A stretch of 64,000 nucleotides of DNA from Microbacterium sp. W4I4. Its GTDB lineage: Bacteria; Actinomycetota; Actinomycetes; Actinomycetales; Microbacteriaceae. The position numbers were made by a program, and so were the translations under genes. This document shows, piece by piece, positions 19,585-30,103 of this stretch. The stretch is taken from assembly GCF_030816235.1 (NCBI RefSeq), contig NZ_JAUSXT010000001.1, forward strand, positions 248,001 to 312,000, written 5' to 3'. The notes under the pieces are model-generated. The model saw nothing but the letters and a program-made list of their open reading frames with translations. It searched no databases and had not been told where the DNA came from. The stretch's first letter is position 1. Every line of letters starts with the position of its first letter.

Positions 19585-20700
19585 GTGGCGGATCATTACG
19601 AAGTACTCGGAGTCTCTCGTGAGGCATCGCAGGACGAGATCAAGAAGGCCTACCGCAAGCTCGCGCGGCAGCTGCACCCGGATGTGAACCCGGGGGAGGA
19701 CGCCTCCGAGAAGTTCAAGCTCGTCACGCACGCCTACGACGTGCTCAGCAACGACGAGTCCCGTCGTCGCTATGACATGGGCGGCGATGACAACGGCGGC
19801 TTCGGGGGCGGCGGCTTCGGCGGATTCGGGGACATCTTCGAGACGTTCTTCGGCGCGGCCGGCGGCGGTGGCCGATCGGCCCGCCCGCGCTCGCGTCGAG
19901 AGCGCGGCGAAGACGCCCTGGTGCGCCTCGACCTGGAACTCGGCGACGTGGTCTTCGGCGTGCACCGGGACATCGAGGTCGACACGGCAGTTCTCTGCGA
20001 GACCTGCAACGGCAGCTGCTGCCAGCCGGGCACCTCGCCGGTCACCTGCGACGTCTGCGGCGGCTCCGGGCACGTCCAGCGCCAGGTGCGCAGCCTGCTG
20101 GGCAACGTCATCACCACCCAGCCCTGCGGCAGCTGCGAGGGATTCGGCACGCGGATCGAGTCCCCGTGCGGCGCCTGCGCCGGTCAGGGGCGGGTGCGCA
20201 CGCGTCGCACCGTCGAGCTCGACATCCCCGCGGGTGTCGAGACGGGCCTGCGTCTGCAGCTGCCCGGATCCGGTGCGGTCGGACGCGCCGGCGGCCCGAA
20301 CGGCGACCTGTACATCGAGGTCACCGTTGCTCCGCATCCGGTCTTCAGCCGCGAGGGCGACGACCTGCTGGCCACTCTCGAAGTGTCGATGACGGATGCC
20401 ATCCTCGGCACCACCACGACGATCGAGGGCCTCGACGGGCCGGTCGATCTCGAACTGCGCACCGGAGTGCAGTCCGGGGACGTGCTGACGATCGGCGGAC
20501 GCGGGATCACCCCGCTGCGCGGCAGCCAGCGCGGTGACCTGCGGGTGGGTGTGCAGGTCCTGACACCGACGCGCCTGGACTCCGCTCAGCGCAAACTGAT
20601 CGAGGAGTTCGCGAAGAAGACGAAGGCGCCTGAGCCGAAGCTGGCCCAGTTCCAGCAGGGCCTGTTCTCCAAGCTGCGCGACCGCTTCCGCAGCCACTGA
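19585..20700 (+). CDS. dnaJ: Chaperone DnaJ (DnaJ2 type)
   Basis: A 371-aa Hsp40 co-chaperone that stimulates DnaK. The J domain has YRKLARQLHPDVNPG with the HPD triplet. It is followed by a Gly/Phe region (GGFGGGGFGGFGDIFETFFG), four zinc-finger CxxC repeats (about residues 137-205) and two beta-sandwich client-binding domains. Two GTG codons lie in frame, at 19579 and 19585. The second is better placed relative to AGAAAGG and gives the conserved ADHYEVLGVS start. Its place after hrcA marks it as the second actinobacterial DnaJ rather than the dnaK-operon copy. Confidence 0.94.
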   Translation: MADHYEVLGVSREASQDEIKKAYRKLARQLHPDVNPGEDASEKFKLVTHAYDVLSNDESRRRYDMGGDDNGGFGGGGFGGFGDIFETFFGAAGGGGRSARPRSRRERGEDALVRLDLELGDVVFGVHRDIEVDTAVLCETCNGSCCQPGTSPVTCDVCGGSGHVQRQVRSLLGNVITTQPCGSCEGFGTRIESPCGACAGQGRVRTRRTVELDIPAGVETGLRLQLPGSGAVGRAGGPNGDLYIEVTVAPHPVFSREGDDLLATLEVSMTDAILGTTTTIEGLDGPVDLELRTGVQSGDVLTIGGRGITPLRGSQRGDLRVGVQVLTPTRLDSAQRKLIEEFAKKTKAPEPKLAQFQQGLFSKLRDRFRSH

Positions 20701-20735
20701 GCCCACACCACTGCCCGGACCCGATCGGAGCCGAC

Positions 20736-21464
20736 ATGGCCCTGCACTTCATCGTTCCCGACTGCACGGACACCCAGATCGGCGACATCATCTCGCTCAC
20801 CGGCGCCGAGGCGAAGCATGCCTCGGTCGTGCGGCGGGTTCGGGTGGGGGAGACCATCACGCTCGGCGACGGGAAGGGCACCTGGCTGGAGGGAGCCGTC
20901 GAAGACGTGTCGCCCTCGCGCGTGACGGTGCGGATCGGAACCCGCAGCACGCAGGAGGTTCCGGCGTCGCGGCTGCTGCTCGCCCAAGCGCTGGCGAAGG
21001 GCGATCGCGACGAGCTGGCCGTTCAGGCAGCCTGCGAACTCGGCGTCGATGAGGTCATCCCGTGGCAGGCGGCGCGCAGCGTGTCGCGCTGGGAGGGTCC
21101 GAAGGCCGTGAAGGGTCGCGAGCGCTGGGCGAGCATCATCCGCGAGGCCGCCAAGCAGGCCCATCGCGCCTGGGTTCCCGAGGTCGCGGCGGTGGAGAGC
21201 ACTGCGCAACTCGCGAAGAGGGCAGCGGATGCCAGGATCCTGGTGCTCGACCCGTGGACGACCACGCGCCTGACCGCGATCGAGTCCGACGGGCGCGACA
21301 TCGTGCTCGTCGTCGGACCCGAGGGCGGCATCGCACCCGAGGAGCTGGAGCGGCTGGAGGCCGCGGGCGCGGAGCGCGTCAAGCTCGGAGACACGGTTCT
21401 GCGCACCTCGACGGCGGGGCCGGCCGCGATCGCGGTGCTCTCCGGCATCCTCGACCGCTGGTGA
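20736..21464 (+). CDS. rsmE: 16S rRNA m3U1498 methyltransferase RsmE
   Basis: A 242-aa SPOUT-class methyltransferase predicted to methylate N3 of U1498 in 16S rRNA with SAM. The N-terminal PUA-like domain includes GAEAKHASVVRRVRVGE. The C-terminal knot carries VVGPEGGIAPEELERLEAAG and LGDTVLRTSTAGPAAI, which form the SAM site. The ATG has GGAGCC upstream. It follows dnaJ by 35 nt, a conserved neighbourhood in actinobacteria. Confidence 0.94.
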   Translation: MALHFIVPDCTDTQIGDIISLTGAEAKHASVVRRVRVGETITLGDGKGTWLEGAVEDVSPSRVTVRIGTRSTQEVPASRLLLAQALAKGDRDELAVQAACELGVDEVIPWQAARSVSRWEGPKAVKGRERWASIIREAAKQAHRAWVPEVAAVESTAQLAKRAADARILVLDPWTTTRLTAIESDGRDIVLVVGPEGGIAPEELERLEAAGAERVKLGDTVLRTSTAGPAAIAVLSGILDRW

Positions 21465-21507
21465 ACAGCCCTCATCAGGACCAGGGTTCATCAGCATCCG
21501 TGCTCAG

Positions 21508-21513
21508 TAGACT
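21508..21513 (+). promoter_or_regulatory. -10 element of the HIT-phoH-ybeY run (TAGACT)
   Basis: TAGACT ends 7 nt before the ATG at 21521, giving the HIT gene and the coupled genes after it an internal promoter in the heat-shock cluster. Confidence 0.5.
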
Positions 21514-21520
21514 GAACGTC

Positions 21521-21868
21521 ATGACAGAGCCCTCGATCTTCACCCGCATCCTGAACGGGGAGATCCCCGGCGAGCTCGTCGCGCAGACCGAACGCGTCTT
21601 CGCCGTCCGCGACATCAACCCGCAGGCACCCCTGCATCTGCTCGTCATCCCGAAGACCGAGCAGTACCGCGACGTGACCGAGCTCGCGGCGGGGGACCCC
21701 GCGCTGCTGGCCGAGATGGTCGACGTCGCCCAGCAACTCGCCACCGAGCACGCCAACGGCGAGTATCGCCTGATCTTCAACAAGGGCGCCAGTGCCGCGC
21801 AGTCCGTCTTCCACGTGCACGCTCACGTGCTGGGGAACATCGAGGAGGGCAAGCTCGTTGGCTTCTGA
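21521..21868 (+). CDS. HIT family nucleotide-binding protein (HINT-like)
   Basis: A 115-aa protein with the full histidine triad HVHAHVL (near residue 97), and the PKCI/HINT N-terminus SIFTRILNGEIPGE. Members of this branch hydrolyse nucleoside phosphoramidates. Length is standard. Its stop overlaps the phoH start by 11 nt. Confidence 0.93.
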   Translation: MTEPSIFTRILNGEIPGELVAQTERVFAVRDINPQAPLHLLVIPKTEQYRDVTELAAGDPALLAEMVDVAQQLATEHANGEYRLIFNKGASAAQSVFHVHAHVLGNIEEGKLVGF

Positions 21869-22997
21869 CACGGCATCCCCCTCCGACAGCGGCACCGCCG
21901 CGCAGTTCCCCGCCCAACCCGAGCGAACCGAGCGCATCTACGCCGACGGTGTGGCCATGGTGCAGCTGCTCGGTCCGCAGGATCGACTGCTGCGCATGCT
22001 GGAGAAGCAGCATCCACGAGTCCAGGTGATGGTCCGAGGCAATGAGATCAATCTCGGCGGTTCGGCAGCAGACGTCGCCGATGCCAAGAAGCTTGTCGAG
22101 GAGTTGCTGGAGATGACGAGAGCCGGACATGACCTGGTGCCGAGCGACGTGGAGCATTCCGCCCGCATCCTGCGCCGTGAGGAGGGGCCGCGCCCGAGCG
22201 AGGTGCTCGGCGAGGCCATTCTGTCCACGCGCGGCCGCGTGATCAGGCCGAAGACCCTCGGGCAGAAGGAGTACGTCGACGCGATCGAGGAGAACACGAT
22301 CGTGTTCGGCATCGGTCCCGCCGGAACGGGCAAGACGTACCTCGCCATGGCGAAGGCCGTGCAGGCGCTGCAGCGAAAAGAGGTGCAGCGCATCATCCTC
22401 ACGCGACCCGCCGTGGAGGCGGGGGAGCGCCTGGGCTTCCTGCCCGGATCGCTGACGGACAAGATCGACCCGTACCTGCGCCCGCTCTACGACGCACTGA
22501 ACGAGATGATGGATCCCGAGATCGTGCCGCGCCTGATGGCGGCGGGAACCATCGAGGTCGCGCCCCTCGCGTACATGCGCGGTCGCACTCTGAACGACTC
22601 CTTCGTCGTGCTCGACGAGGCGCAGAACACCACTCCCGAGCAGATGAAGATGTTCCTCACCCGCCTCGGCTTCGGCACACGGATGGTCGTCACGGGCGAC
22701 ATCACGCAGGTCGACCTTCCGACGGCCGCGTCGGGACTTCGACTCGTGACGCGGGTGCTCGACGACATCGACGACATCCACTTCTCGCGACTCACCAGCG
22801 ACGACGTCGTGCGCCATTCGCTGGTCGGCCGCATCGTCGACGCCTATACGGAATACGACGAGCGGCGCACCGCCTCCCGCGCGGAGCGCGAGCAGGCACA
22901 TGAGTTCGCGAACCGCGCCGAGCGGCGCACGGGCGCACGCCCGAACCCGAGAGACAACAAGCTGAGAGACCGCAAGCCGAGACGGGGCCTGGAATGA
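21858..22997 (+). CDS. phoH: PhoH-like P-loop ATPase
   Basis: A 379-aa cytoplasmic ATPase of the PhoH/PhoL family, linked to RNA metabolism and ribosome maturation through its constant neighbour ybeY. Walker A is GPAGTGKTYLA (near residue 153), Walker B is FVVLDEAQN, and TRPAVEAGERLGFLPG is the family signature. The N-terminal KH-like part starts AMVQLLGPQDRLLRMLE. The C-terminus is Arg-rich (RTGARPNPRDNKLRDRKPRR). I choose the TTG at 21858, which has GAGGAGGG upstream. Codons further upstream are an out-of-frame reading of the HIT gene. Confidence 0.92.
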   Translation: MASDTASPSDSGTAAQFPAQPERTERIYADGVAMVQLLGPQDRLLRMLEKQHPRVQVMVRGNEINLGGSAADVADAKKLVEELLEMTRAGHDLVPSDVEHSARILRREEGPRPSEVLGEAILSTRGRVIRPKTLGQKEYVDAIEENTIVFGIGPAGTGKTYLAMAKAVQALQRKEVQRIILTRPAVEAGERLGFLPGSLTDKIDPYLRPLYDALNEMMDPEIVPRLMAAGTIEVAPLAYMRGRTLNDSFVVLDEAQNTTPEQMKMFLTRLGFGTRMVVTGDITQVDLPTAASGLRLVTRVLDDIDDIHFSRLTSDDVVRHSLVGRIVDAYTEYDERRTASRAEREQAHEFANRAERRTGARPNPRDNKLRDRKPRRGLE

Positions 22998-23452
22998 TCG
23001 AGATCAACAACGAGTCGGCGATCGAAGTCGACGAGACCGTTCTGCAGCGTCTCACGGACTACAACCTCGCCCAGCTGCACGTCAGCCCTGACGCCGAGGT
23101 GGCGATCGTGCTGGTGGACGAGGGCGCGATGGAGTCGCTGCACGTGCAGTGGATGGACGAGCCCGGCCCGACCGACGTGCTGAGCTTCCCGATGGACGAG
23201 CTGCGTCCAGGCAGCCCCGACCGCCCGACCCCTGCCGGGCTGCTCGGCGACATCGTACTGTGCCCGCAGGTCGCTGAATCGCAGGCGCAGACCGCCGGTC
23301 ACACACTGATGGACGAGCTCATCCTGCTCACCACGCACGGGCTGCTTCACCTGCTGGGCTTCGACCACGCCGAACCCGACGAGGAGCGTGAGATGTTCGG
23401 GCTGCAGAAGACCCTGATCGAGGGCTTCGCGCGGGCTGAACGGCACCGATGA
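22994..23452 (+). CDS. ybeY: Endoribonuclease YbeY
   Basis: A 152-aa metal-dependent RNase that helps 16S rRNA 3'-end maturation and ribosome quality control. The zinc-binding motif is HGLLHLLGFDH (HGxLHLxGxDH, near residue 114). The LVDEGAMESLHVQWMDEP and TDVLSFPMDE stretches are conserved. Its ATG overlaps the phoH stop (ATGA), and its own end overlaps the corC start by 4 nt. Confidence 0.95.
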   Translation: MIEINNESAIEVDETVLQRLTDYNLAQLHVSPDAEVAIVLVDEGAMESLHVQWMDEPGPTDVLSFPMDELRPGSPDRPTPAGLLGDIVLCPQVAESQAQTAGHTLMDELILLTTHGLLHLLGFDHAEPDEEREMFGLQKTLIEGFARAERHR

Positions 23453-24747
23453 CCCCGGTCTTCCTTCTCGCCGTCGCGGTCCTGATGGTCGCGTTCGGCG
23501 GCGTGATGGCGGCGGTCGACGCGGCGTTCTCGGTCAGTTCGACCTCCGATCTGGAGGAGCTGGCGGAGACGGGGCGCGGTGCCCCGGCACTGCGCCGGAT
23601 CGCCGCTGATCCCGATCCGCACGTCAACGCGGTCGCGTTCATGCGCGTGCTCTCCGAGACCACCGCCGCTGTGCTCGTCACCGTCGCGCTGGACTCGCTG
23701 CTGCCCAGCATCTGGTGGGCGATGCTCGCCGCTGTCGTGCTGATGACGGGAATCACGTTCGTGCTGGTCGGCGCCAGTCCGCGCTCCTACGGCCGGCTGC
23801 ACGCCGCCGGCATCCTGCGGTTCTGGGCCCCCACCGTGCGCGGCGTCCGCATCCTCCTCGGCCCGCTCGCGCAAGCGCTGGTGCGTGCCGGGCGCCGGGT
23901 CACTCCGGGCGGCGGACGCAGCAGCTTCGCGTCCGAGGAGCAGCTGTTGAGCATGGTGGACGAGGCCGCATCGCACGACCTCATCGAGGCGGACGATCGC
24001 GATCTGATCCACTCGGTCTTCGACTTCACGGACCAGTTCGTACGCGCCGTGATGGTGCCGCGCACTGAGATCCTGACGGTGGATGCCGCGGCCACGACCA
24101 CCGAGGCGATGGACCTGTTCCTGAGCAGCGGTGTGTCGCGCATGCCTGTCGTCGACGACGATGCGGACGACATCGTGGGTGTGCTGTACCTGAAGGACCT
24201 GGTGCAGTTCGCCTACCGCGACGAGAGCTCCTGGCGCGGGGCGCCGGTCAGGCCGATCGCCCGACCCGCCATCTTCGTGCCCGAGTCGATGCGCGCCGAG
24301 ACGCTGCTGCAGCAGATGAAGCGCGACGCGGTGCACGTGTGCATCGTGATCGACGAGCACGGCGGCATCTCGGGTCTGGTCACCCTCGAGGACCTCATCG
24401 AGGAGCTCGTGGGAGAGATCGCCGACGAGTACGACCGCGGTCCGGCCGAAGTGGTGGACCTGGGTGCAGGACGGTACCGGGTGAACTCCCGGCTGCCGCT
24501 GGAGGACGTCGGCGACCTTTTCGGCCTGGAGGTCGAGGACGAGGACGTCGACTCGATCGGCGGACTGCTCGGCAAGGCGCTCGGGCAGATCCCCCAGCCG
24601 GGTGCGATGGTGTCCGTGCAGGGCCTCGTGCTCACCGGCGGCGCATCGCGCGGCAGAGGACGAGGCATCGCGACGGTGTTCGTGGAGCGCGCCCCGGAGG
24701 GGCATGATGAGGACGGCGATCGTGACGGAGGACAGCGGAATGACTGA
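23449..24747 (+). CDS. CorC/HlyC (CNNM) family membrane protein
   Basis: A 432-aa protein of the hemolysin/CorC family, related to CNNM magnesium transporters. The N-terminal DUF21 membrane domain spans about residues 1-115 (first helix VFLLAVAVLMVAFGGVMAAV). Two CBS domains follow (MVPRTEILTV.., SGVSRMPVVDDDADDIVGVLYLKDL, and CIVIDEHGGISGLVTLEDLIEELVGEIADE). The last 80 residues form the CorC_HlyC domain. It is fully embedded in the phoH-ybeY-corC-era operon. Haemolytic activity is not implied; Mg2+/Co2+ efflux is the more likely role. Confidence 0.9.
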   Translation: MTPVFLLAVAVLMVAFGGVMAAVDAAFSVSSTSDLEELAETGRGAPALRRIAADPDPHVNAVAFMRVLSETTAAVLVTVALDSLLPSIWWAMLAAVVLMTGITFVLVGASPRSYGRLHAAGILRFWAPTVRGVRILLGPLAQALVRAGRRVTPGGGRSSFASEEQLLSMVDEAASHDLIEADDRDLIHSVFDFTDQFVRAVMVPRTEILTVDAAATTTEAMDLFLSSGVSRMPVVDDDADDIVGVLYLKDLVQFAYRDESSWRGAPVRPIARPAIFVPESMRAETLLQQMKRDAVHVCIVIDEHGGISGLVTLEDLIEELVGEIADEYDRGPAEVVDLGAGRYRVNSRLPLEDVGDLFGLEVEDEDVDSIGGLLGKALGQIPQPGAMVSVQGLVLTGGASRGRGRGIATVFVERAPEGHDEDGDRDGGQRND

Positions 24748-25687
24748 GAACAGCGACCGGACTGAGCAGGCCGGAGACGGCGGACAGACCCGCAGCGGAT
24801 TCGTGACGTTCGTGGGAAGGCCGAACGTCGGCAAGTCCACGCTGACGAACGCGCTGGTCGGCGAGAAGATCGCGATCACCAGCGAGAAGCCGCAGACCAC
24901 GCGGCGGGCGATCCGCGGCATCCTGAACCGCCCGGACGGGCAGCTCGTGATCGTGGACACCCCCGGCATCCACCGTCCGCGAACCCTGCTCGGCGAGCGA
25001 CTCAACGACCTGGTGGAGCAGGTTCTCGGCGATGTCGACGTGATCGGCTTCTGCGTGCCGGCGACCGAGAAGGTCGGGCCAGGAGATCGCCGGATCGCGG
25101 CGTCGCTGGACGGCTACGGCCGCGCCAAGAAGATCGCGATCGTCACCAAGACGGATGCCGCCGACAAGGACCAGATCATGGAGCGCCTCATGGAGGTCGA
25201 CTCGCTGCGTGAGGACTGGGCCGCGGTCATCCCGCTCTCGGCACTGGGTGATGGGGTGATGGGAAGCGACCAGCTGGATGTCCTCGCCGACGAGATACTC
25301 AGGCTGCTGCCGAGGGGCCCTCGACTGTATGACGACGGGATCGTCACCGACGAGTCCGAGGAGGACCGCATCGCGGAGATCATCCGCGAGGCGTCGCTGG
25401 AGGGCGTGCGCGACGAGCTGCCGCACTCGATCGCCGTGGTCGTGGACGATATCGCACCGCGCGAGGACAGCGACCTCACCGACGTGTACGCCTCGATCGT
25501 CGTCGAGCGCGACAGTCAGAAGGCGATCATCATCGGTCACAAGGGCTCGCGGCTGAGCAAGGTCGGCGCCGTCGCGCGCGCGGACATCGAGAAGCTGCTC
25601 GGCACCCGCGTATTCCTCAAACTGCATGTGAAGGTCGCCAAGGAATGGCAGCGCGACCCCAAGCAGCTGGGACGTCTGGGGTTCTGA
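24740..25687 (+). CDS. era: GTPase Era
   Basis: A 315-aa essential GTPase that checks 30S maturation by binding the 3' end of 16S rRNA. G1 is GRPNVGKST, G2 lies in KPQTTRRAI, G3 is DTPGIH and G4 is TKTD. The C-terminal KH domain includes QKAIIIGHKGSRLSKVG. The ATG at 24740 has GGAGG about 8 nt upstream and overlaps the corC stop by 8 nt; a GTG at 24722 in the same frame is an alternative. Together with ybeY and rsmE it forms a ribosome-assembly block. Confidence 0.95.
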   Translation: MTENSDRTEQAGDGGQTRSGFVTFVGRPNVGKSTLTNALVGEKIAITSEKPQTTRRAIRGILNRPDGQLVIVDTPGIHRPRTLLGERLNDLVEQVLGDVDVIGFCVPATEKVGPGDRRIAASLDGYGRAKKIAIVTKTDAADKDQIMERLMEVDSLREDWAAVIPLSALGDGVMGSDQLDVLADEILRLLPRGPRLYDDGIVTDESEEDRIAEIIREASLEGVRDELPHSIAVVVDDIAPREDSDLTDVYASIVVERDSQKAIIIGHKGSRLSKVGAVARADIEKLLGTRVFLKLHVKVAKEWQRDPKQLGRLGF

Positions 25688-25689
25688 GG

Positions 25690-26637
25690 ATGGCCCGGCA
25701 CTGGATCGCACCGGACTTCGGTTCGCCCGACACCTGGTGCTTCGAGGAGTACGACGTATCGGCGCCGGGTCCCGGCGAGGTCACGATCCGCGTGCTCGCA
25801 GCCGGTGTGAATCCCGCGGATGCGAAGCACGTCGCCGCGCCGCGCCCCGGCATCGAGATGCCCGTGCCGATCGGGTACGAGATCTCCGGTGTGCTCGCGG
25901 CGATCGGGCCCGGCACCGAGATCGTCACGGGGTCGGCGTCCGTCGGCGACGAGGTCATCGCCTTCCGGGTGCGCGGCGGCTACGCGACGGAGATCACGGT
26001 TCCGGCGCAGAAGGTGCTGCGCAAACCGGCCGCTCTCACGCATCCCGAGGCTGCCAACCTCCTCCTGGCCGGTACGACCGCGGCCGAGATGCTCCACGTC
26101 GTGCGTGCCGAGCCTGGGGAGACTCTGCTGCTCCACGGAGCGTCCGGTGCGGTGGGCGTCAGCGTGCTGCAGCAGGCCGCGCTGCGCGGCATCCGGGTGA
26201 TCGGCACCGCCTCGCCTTCGCGATTCGACGAGGTGCGCCGGTTCGGCGGCATTCCCGTCGCACATGGTGACGGACTCGCCGACCGCGTCGCAGCGGCACT
26301 CGACGCCGCGGGCGCCGAGCGCATCGATGCGGCGCTGGACGGCGTGGGCACCGACGAGGCGATCGACGTGTCGCAGGCATTCGTCGCCGACCCGTCGCGC
26401 ATCGTGACGATCGCCGCTCCCGCCGCCGCGGCCGTGCACGGCTTCCATGCGATCGCCGGCTCCATGCCGGAGAGCGCTCGTTTCCGCGACGGCGTCCGCG
26501 AGCATCTGGTCGAGCTGGCCGAACGCGGTGCGCTCGTCGTGCCCGTGGCCCGTGTGTACCCGCTGGATCAGGCGCCGCAGGCGCTCGCGCTGCTGGCATC
26601 CGGGCATCCGGGCGGCAAGGTCGCGCTCGTCCCCTGA
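25690..26637 (+). CDS. MDR family zinc-independent oxidoreductase (quinone reductase-like)
   Basis: A 315-aa medium-chain dehydrogenase/reductase. The GroES-like N-terminal domain includes LAAGVNPADAKH and PIGYEISGVLAAIG. The NADP-binding Rossmann motif is LLHGASGAVGVSVLQQA (near residue 141). The Cys/His ligands for structural or catalytic zinc are missing, which fits the quinone oxidoreductase branch. It starts 2 nt after the era stop, so it is probably at the end of that operon. Substrate unknown. Confidence 0.87.
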   Translation: MARHWIAPDFGSPDTWCFEEYDVSAPGPGEVTIRVLAAGVNPADAKHVAAPRPGIEMPVPIGYEISGVLAAIGPGTEIVTGSASVGDEVIAFRVRGGYATEITVPAQKVLRKPAALTHPEAANLLLAGTTAAEMLHVVRAEPGETLLLHGASGAVGVSVLQQAALRGIRVIGTASPSRFDEVRRFGGIPVAHGDGLADRVAAALDAAGAERIDAALDGVGTDEAIDVSQAFVADPSRIVTIAAPAAAAVHGFHAIAGSMPESARFRDGVREHLVELAERGALVVPVARVYPLDQAPQALALLASGHPGGKVALVP

Positions 26638-26682
26638 CGGGCCGCGGCGGTCATCGCGTGAGCAATCTGCCAACCGGGGTGT

Positions 26683-26688
26683 TAGCAT
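26683..26688 (+). promoter_or_regulatory. -10 element of the leuA leader transcript (TAGCAT)
   Basis: TAGCAT ends 6 nt before the leader-peptide ATG at 26695, so the leader peptide itself is predicted to be translated from a leaderless 5' end. Confidence 0.5.
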
Positions 26689-26694
26689 CGGGGT

Positions 26695-26742
26695 ATGCCT
26701 CTGGGCGGAATGCTTCTTCTTAGCTGCCGCGACGAGTCCTGA
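26695..26742 (+). CDS. Leucine leader peptide of leuA
   Basis: A 15-codon reading frame, MPLGGMLLLSCRDES, lies 72 nt before leuA. Four of its residues are Leu, and three consecutive ones use CTT, a codon that is scarce in the surrounding genes, which prefer CTG and CTC. Its last codons form the left arm of the hairpin at 26726-26766. This is the classic layout of ribosome-mediated attenuation: slow CTT decoding under leucine shortage would hold the ribosome before the hairpin. Leader-peptide control of leuA is known in other actinobacteria; here it is inferred from sequence only. Confidence 0.75.
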   Translation: MPLGGMLLLSCRDES

Positions 26743-26766
26743 ACATCGGGCCTCTCTCGTCGCGGC
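26726..26766 (+). terminator. Attenuator hairpin upstream of leuA
   Basis: GCCGCGACGAG (26726-26736) and CTCGTCGCGGC (26756-26766) are perfect 11-bp inverted repeats with a 19-nt loop that contains the leader-peptide stop codon. The tract after the stem, GCTTGTGTTGG, is only moderately T-rich. No competing anti-terminator is obvious by eye. Confidence 0.7.
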
Positions 26767-26795
26767 GCTTGTGTTGGCCTGAACACACTTTCTGA

Positions 26796-28569
<1,774 letters not shown>

Positions 28570-28571
28570 GT

Positions 28572-28617
28572 GCTTCGACGGGCTCAGCAGCCGATGGGTC
28601 GCTGAGCCTGTCGAAGC
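28572..28617. repeat. REP-like palindrome, also convergent terminator
   Basis: Two 17-nt arms (GCTTCGACGGGCTCAGC and GCTGAGCCTGTCGAAGC, one mismatch) flank a 12-nt loop. It fills the gap between the ends of leuA and the TRIC gene. A decayed copy lies at 8578-8620, so it is an interspersed repeat and not just a terminator. Confidence 0.7.
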
Positions 28618-28618
28618 G

Positions 28619-29305
28619 TCACGGCTTGATGATCGGGATCATCCCGGTCTCCGTCGCGACCTTGCGGCGGTGCAGTCGGCGCTGCTCGGGCAGCGAGACG
28701 TCGTAGATCACGGCCAGCACGCGGATCACGGCGGTCAGGGCGATCCCGGCTATGGCGGCCACGGCGATGCTGAGGCCGAAGGCGTGCATGATGACGATCA
28801 GAGTGCAACCAGCGCCCGCTGCGACCGCGTACAGCGAGCCGACGTGCATGATCGCGACGGGCAGACCCATGAGCATGTCCCGCAGCGCTCCGCCGCCGAC
28901 CGCCGCGCACACGCCGATGAAGACGGCGGGAACGGGTGGGATGCCGAAGGCGATGGCCTTGCTGACACCGAAGGCGCCGAACATGCCGATGACGACGGCG
29001 TCCAGACCCACGATGAGGGTGTTGAGGCGGTTGAAGACCCCGGCCAGCAGCATCCCGAGCAGTGCGGCGCCCACGGCCGTGACCAGGTACCAGTCGCTCT
29101 GCAGGGTGGCCGGGGGCTGACCGATCAGCAGGTCACGGATGAGGCCGCCGCCCATGCCGATCATGATGCCGATGATCGCGACGCCGAGCCAGTCCAAGCG
29201 GCGCTGGCCCTGGAATCCGGCGGCGAACATGGCACCCTGGATGCCGCCGAGGCCGACGCCGAGGAGATCGGCCCAGAGGGGGATGGTGAAGAGCGGTTCC
29301 GTCAC
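28619..29305 (-). CDS. Trimeric intracellular cation (TRIC) channel family protein
   Basis: A 228-aa membrane protein of the UPF0126/TRIC family, with two repeats of a three-helix unit. Each repeat has the glycine-rich signature: GMGGGLIRDLLIG near residue 50 and AVGGGALRDMLMG near residue 138. Prokaryotic homologues are K+-permeable channels; physiological role here unknown. The GTG at 29305 is 6 nt after a minus-strand CAGAAT hexamer, and the 26 residues encoded upstream are not membrane-like. Confidence 0.87.
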   Translation of the reverse strand: MTEPLFTIPLWADLLGVGLGGIQGAMFAAGFQGQRRLDWLGVAIIGIMIGMGGGLIRDLLIGQPPATLQSDWYLVTAVGAALLGMLLAGVFNRLNTLIVGLDAVVIGMFGAFGVSKAIAFGIPPVPAVFIGVCAAVGGGALRDMLMGLPVAIMHVGSLYAVAAGAGCTLIVIMHAFGLSIAVAAIAGIALTAVIRVLAVIYDVSLPEQRRLHRRKVATETGMIPIIKP

Positions 29306-29311
29306 CCGTCC

Positions 29312-29335
29312 ATTCTGCTGTGTGCGGGGGATAAT
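29312..29335. promoter_or_regulatory. Back-to-back -10 elements of the TRIC gene and recO
   Basis: Minus-strand CAGAAT (29312-29317) ends 6 nt before the TRIC GTG at 29305. Plus-strand GATAAT (29330-29335) ends 6 nt before the recO GTG at 29342. The two starts are only 36 bp apart, so the -35 region of each must overlap the other promoter. Confidence 0.45.
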
Positions 29336-29341
29336 CGTTGA

Positions 29342-30103
29342 GTGCCGACCTATCGAGACGAAGCGGTGATCCTGCGCACCCACAAACTGGGTGAGGCTGA
29401 TCGGATCGTCACGATGCTCTCGCGCCGCAACGGCAAGATCCGAGCGGTGGCGAAGGGTGTGCGCCGCACGTCGTCGAAGTTCGGGTCGCGGCTCGAGCCG
29501 TTCATGGTCGCCGATGTGCAGCTGTATCAGGGGCGATCGCTGGACATCGTGCAGCAGGCGGAGTCGCTGGGCACCTACGGCGCCGACATCGCGGCCGACT
29601 ACGAGCGGTTCACGGCGGCCAGTGCCATGGTGGAGACCGCGGATCGACTCAACGAATCCGAGGCCACGTCGGATCAGTATCTGCTGCTGGTCGGAGGTCT
29701 GCGCTCGCTCTCACGTGGCGAGCACGCCGCGCGCAGCATCCTGGATTCGTACCTGCTGCGAGTGATGGCGCTCTCGGGCTGGGCGCCGGCGCTCGAGGAC
29801 TGCGCACGCTGCGGCGTGCCCGGCCCGCACGCGCACTTCGGCGCGCAGTTGGGCGGCGCGGTGTGCACGGACTGCGCACCCGCCGGCAGCCCGCGGATCT
29901 CCGCCTCCACCCTGGGACTGCTGCGAGCTCTGATGGCCGGCGACTGGGAGCTGATCGATGCGGCCGCGCCGGGAGATCTGGCGGCGGCATCCGGCACCGT
30001 CGCCGCATACGCGCAGTGGCATCTGGAGCGCGGCATCCGATCCCTCGAGCACGTTGTCGCGCCTGCGCGACTCGCGCCCTTCCACGGACAAGGATCACGG
30101 TGA
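29342..30103 (+). CDS. recO: DNA repair protein RecO
   Basis: A 253-aa recombination mediator that helps load RecA on SSB-coated DNA. The N-terminal OB fold starts [21 protein letters not shown] and includes [17 protein letters not shown]. The zinc finger is formed by CARC (near residue 156) and CTDC (near residue 178). The GTG start is supported by the promoter spacing. Its stop overlaps the uppS start (GTGA). Confidence 0.93.
   Translation: MPTYRDEAVILRTHKLGEADRIVTMLSRRNGKIRAVAKGVRRTSSKFGSRLEPFMVADVQLYQGRSLDIVQQAESLGTYGADIAADYERFTAASAMVETADRLNESEATSDQYLLLVGGLRSLSRGEHAARSILDSYLLRVMALSGWAPALEDCARCGVPGPHAHFGAQLGGAVCTDCAPAGSPRISASTLGLLRALMAGDWELIDAAAPGDLAAASGTVAAYAQWHLERGIRSLEHVVAPARLAPFHGQGSR

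Noticed and set aside
19997..20020. First DnaJ zinc repeat reads CETCNGSC, with Cys where CxxCxGxG has Gly
   Set aside because: From memory this form is common in the DnaJ2 branch of actinobacteria, so it is not a defect.
23449..24747. CorC-family gene as a haemolysin or virulence factor
   Set aside because: The hemolysin name is historical; the DUF21 and CBS domains point to ion transport.
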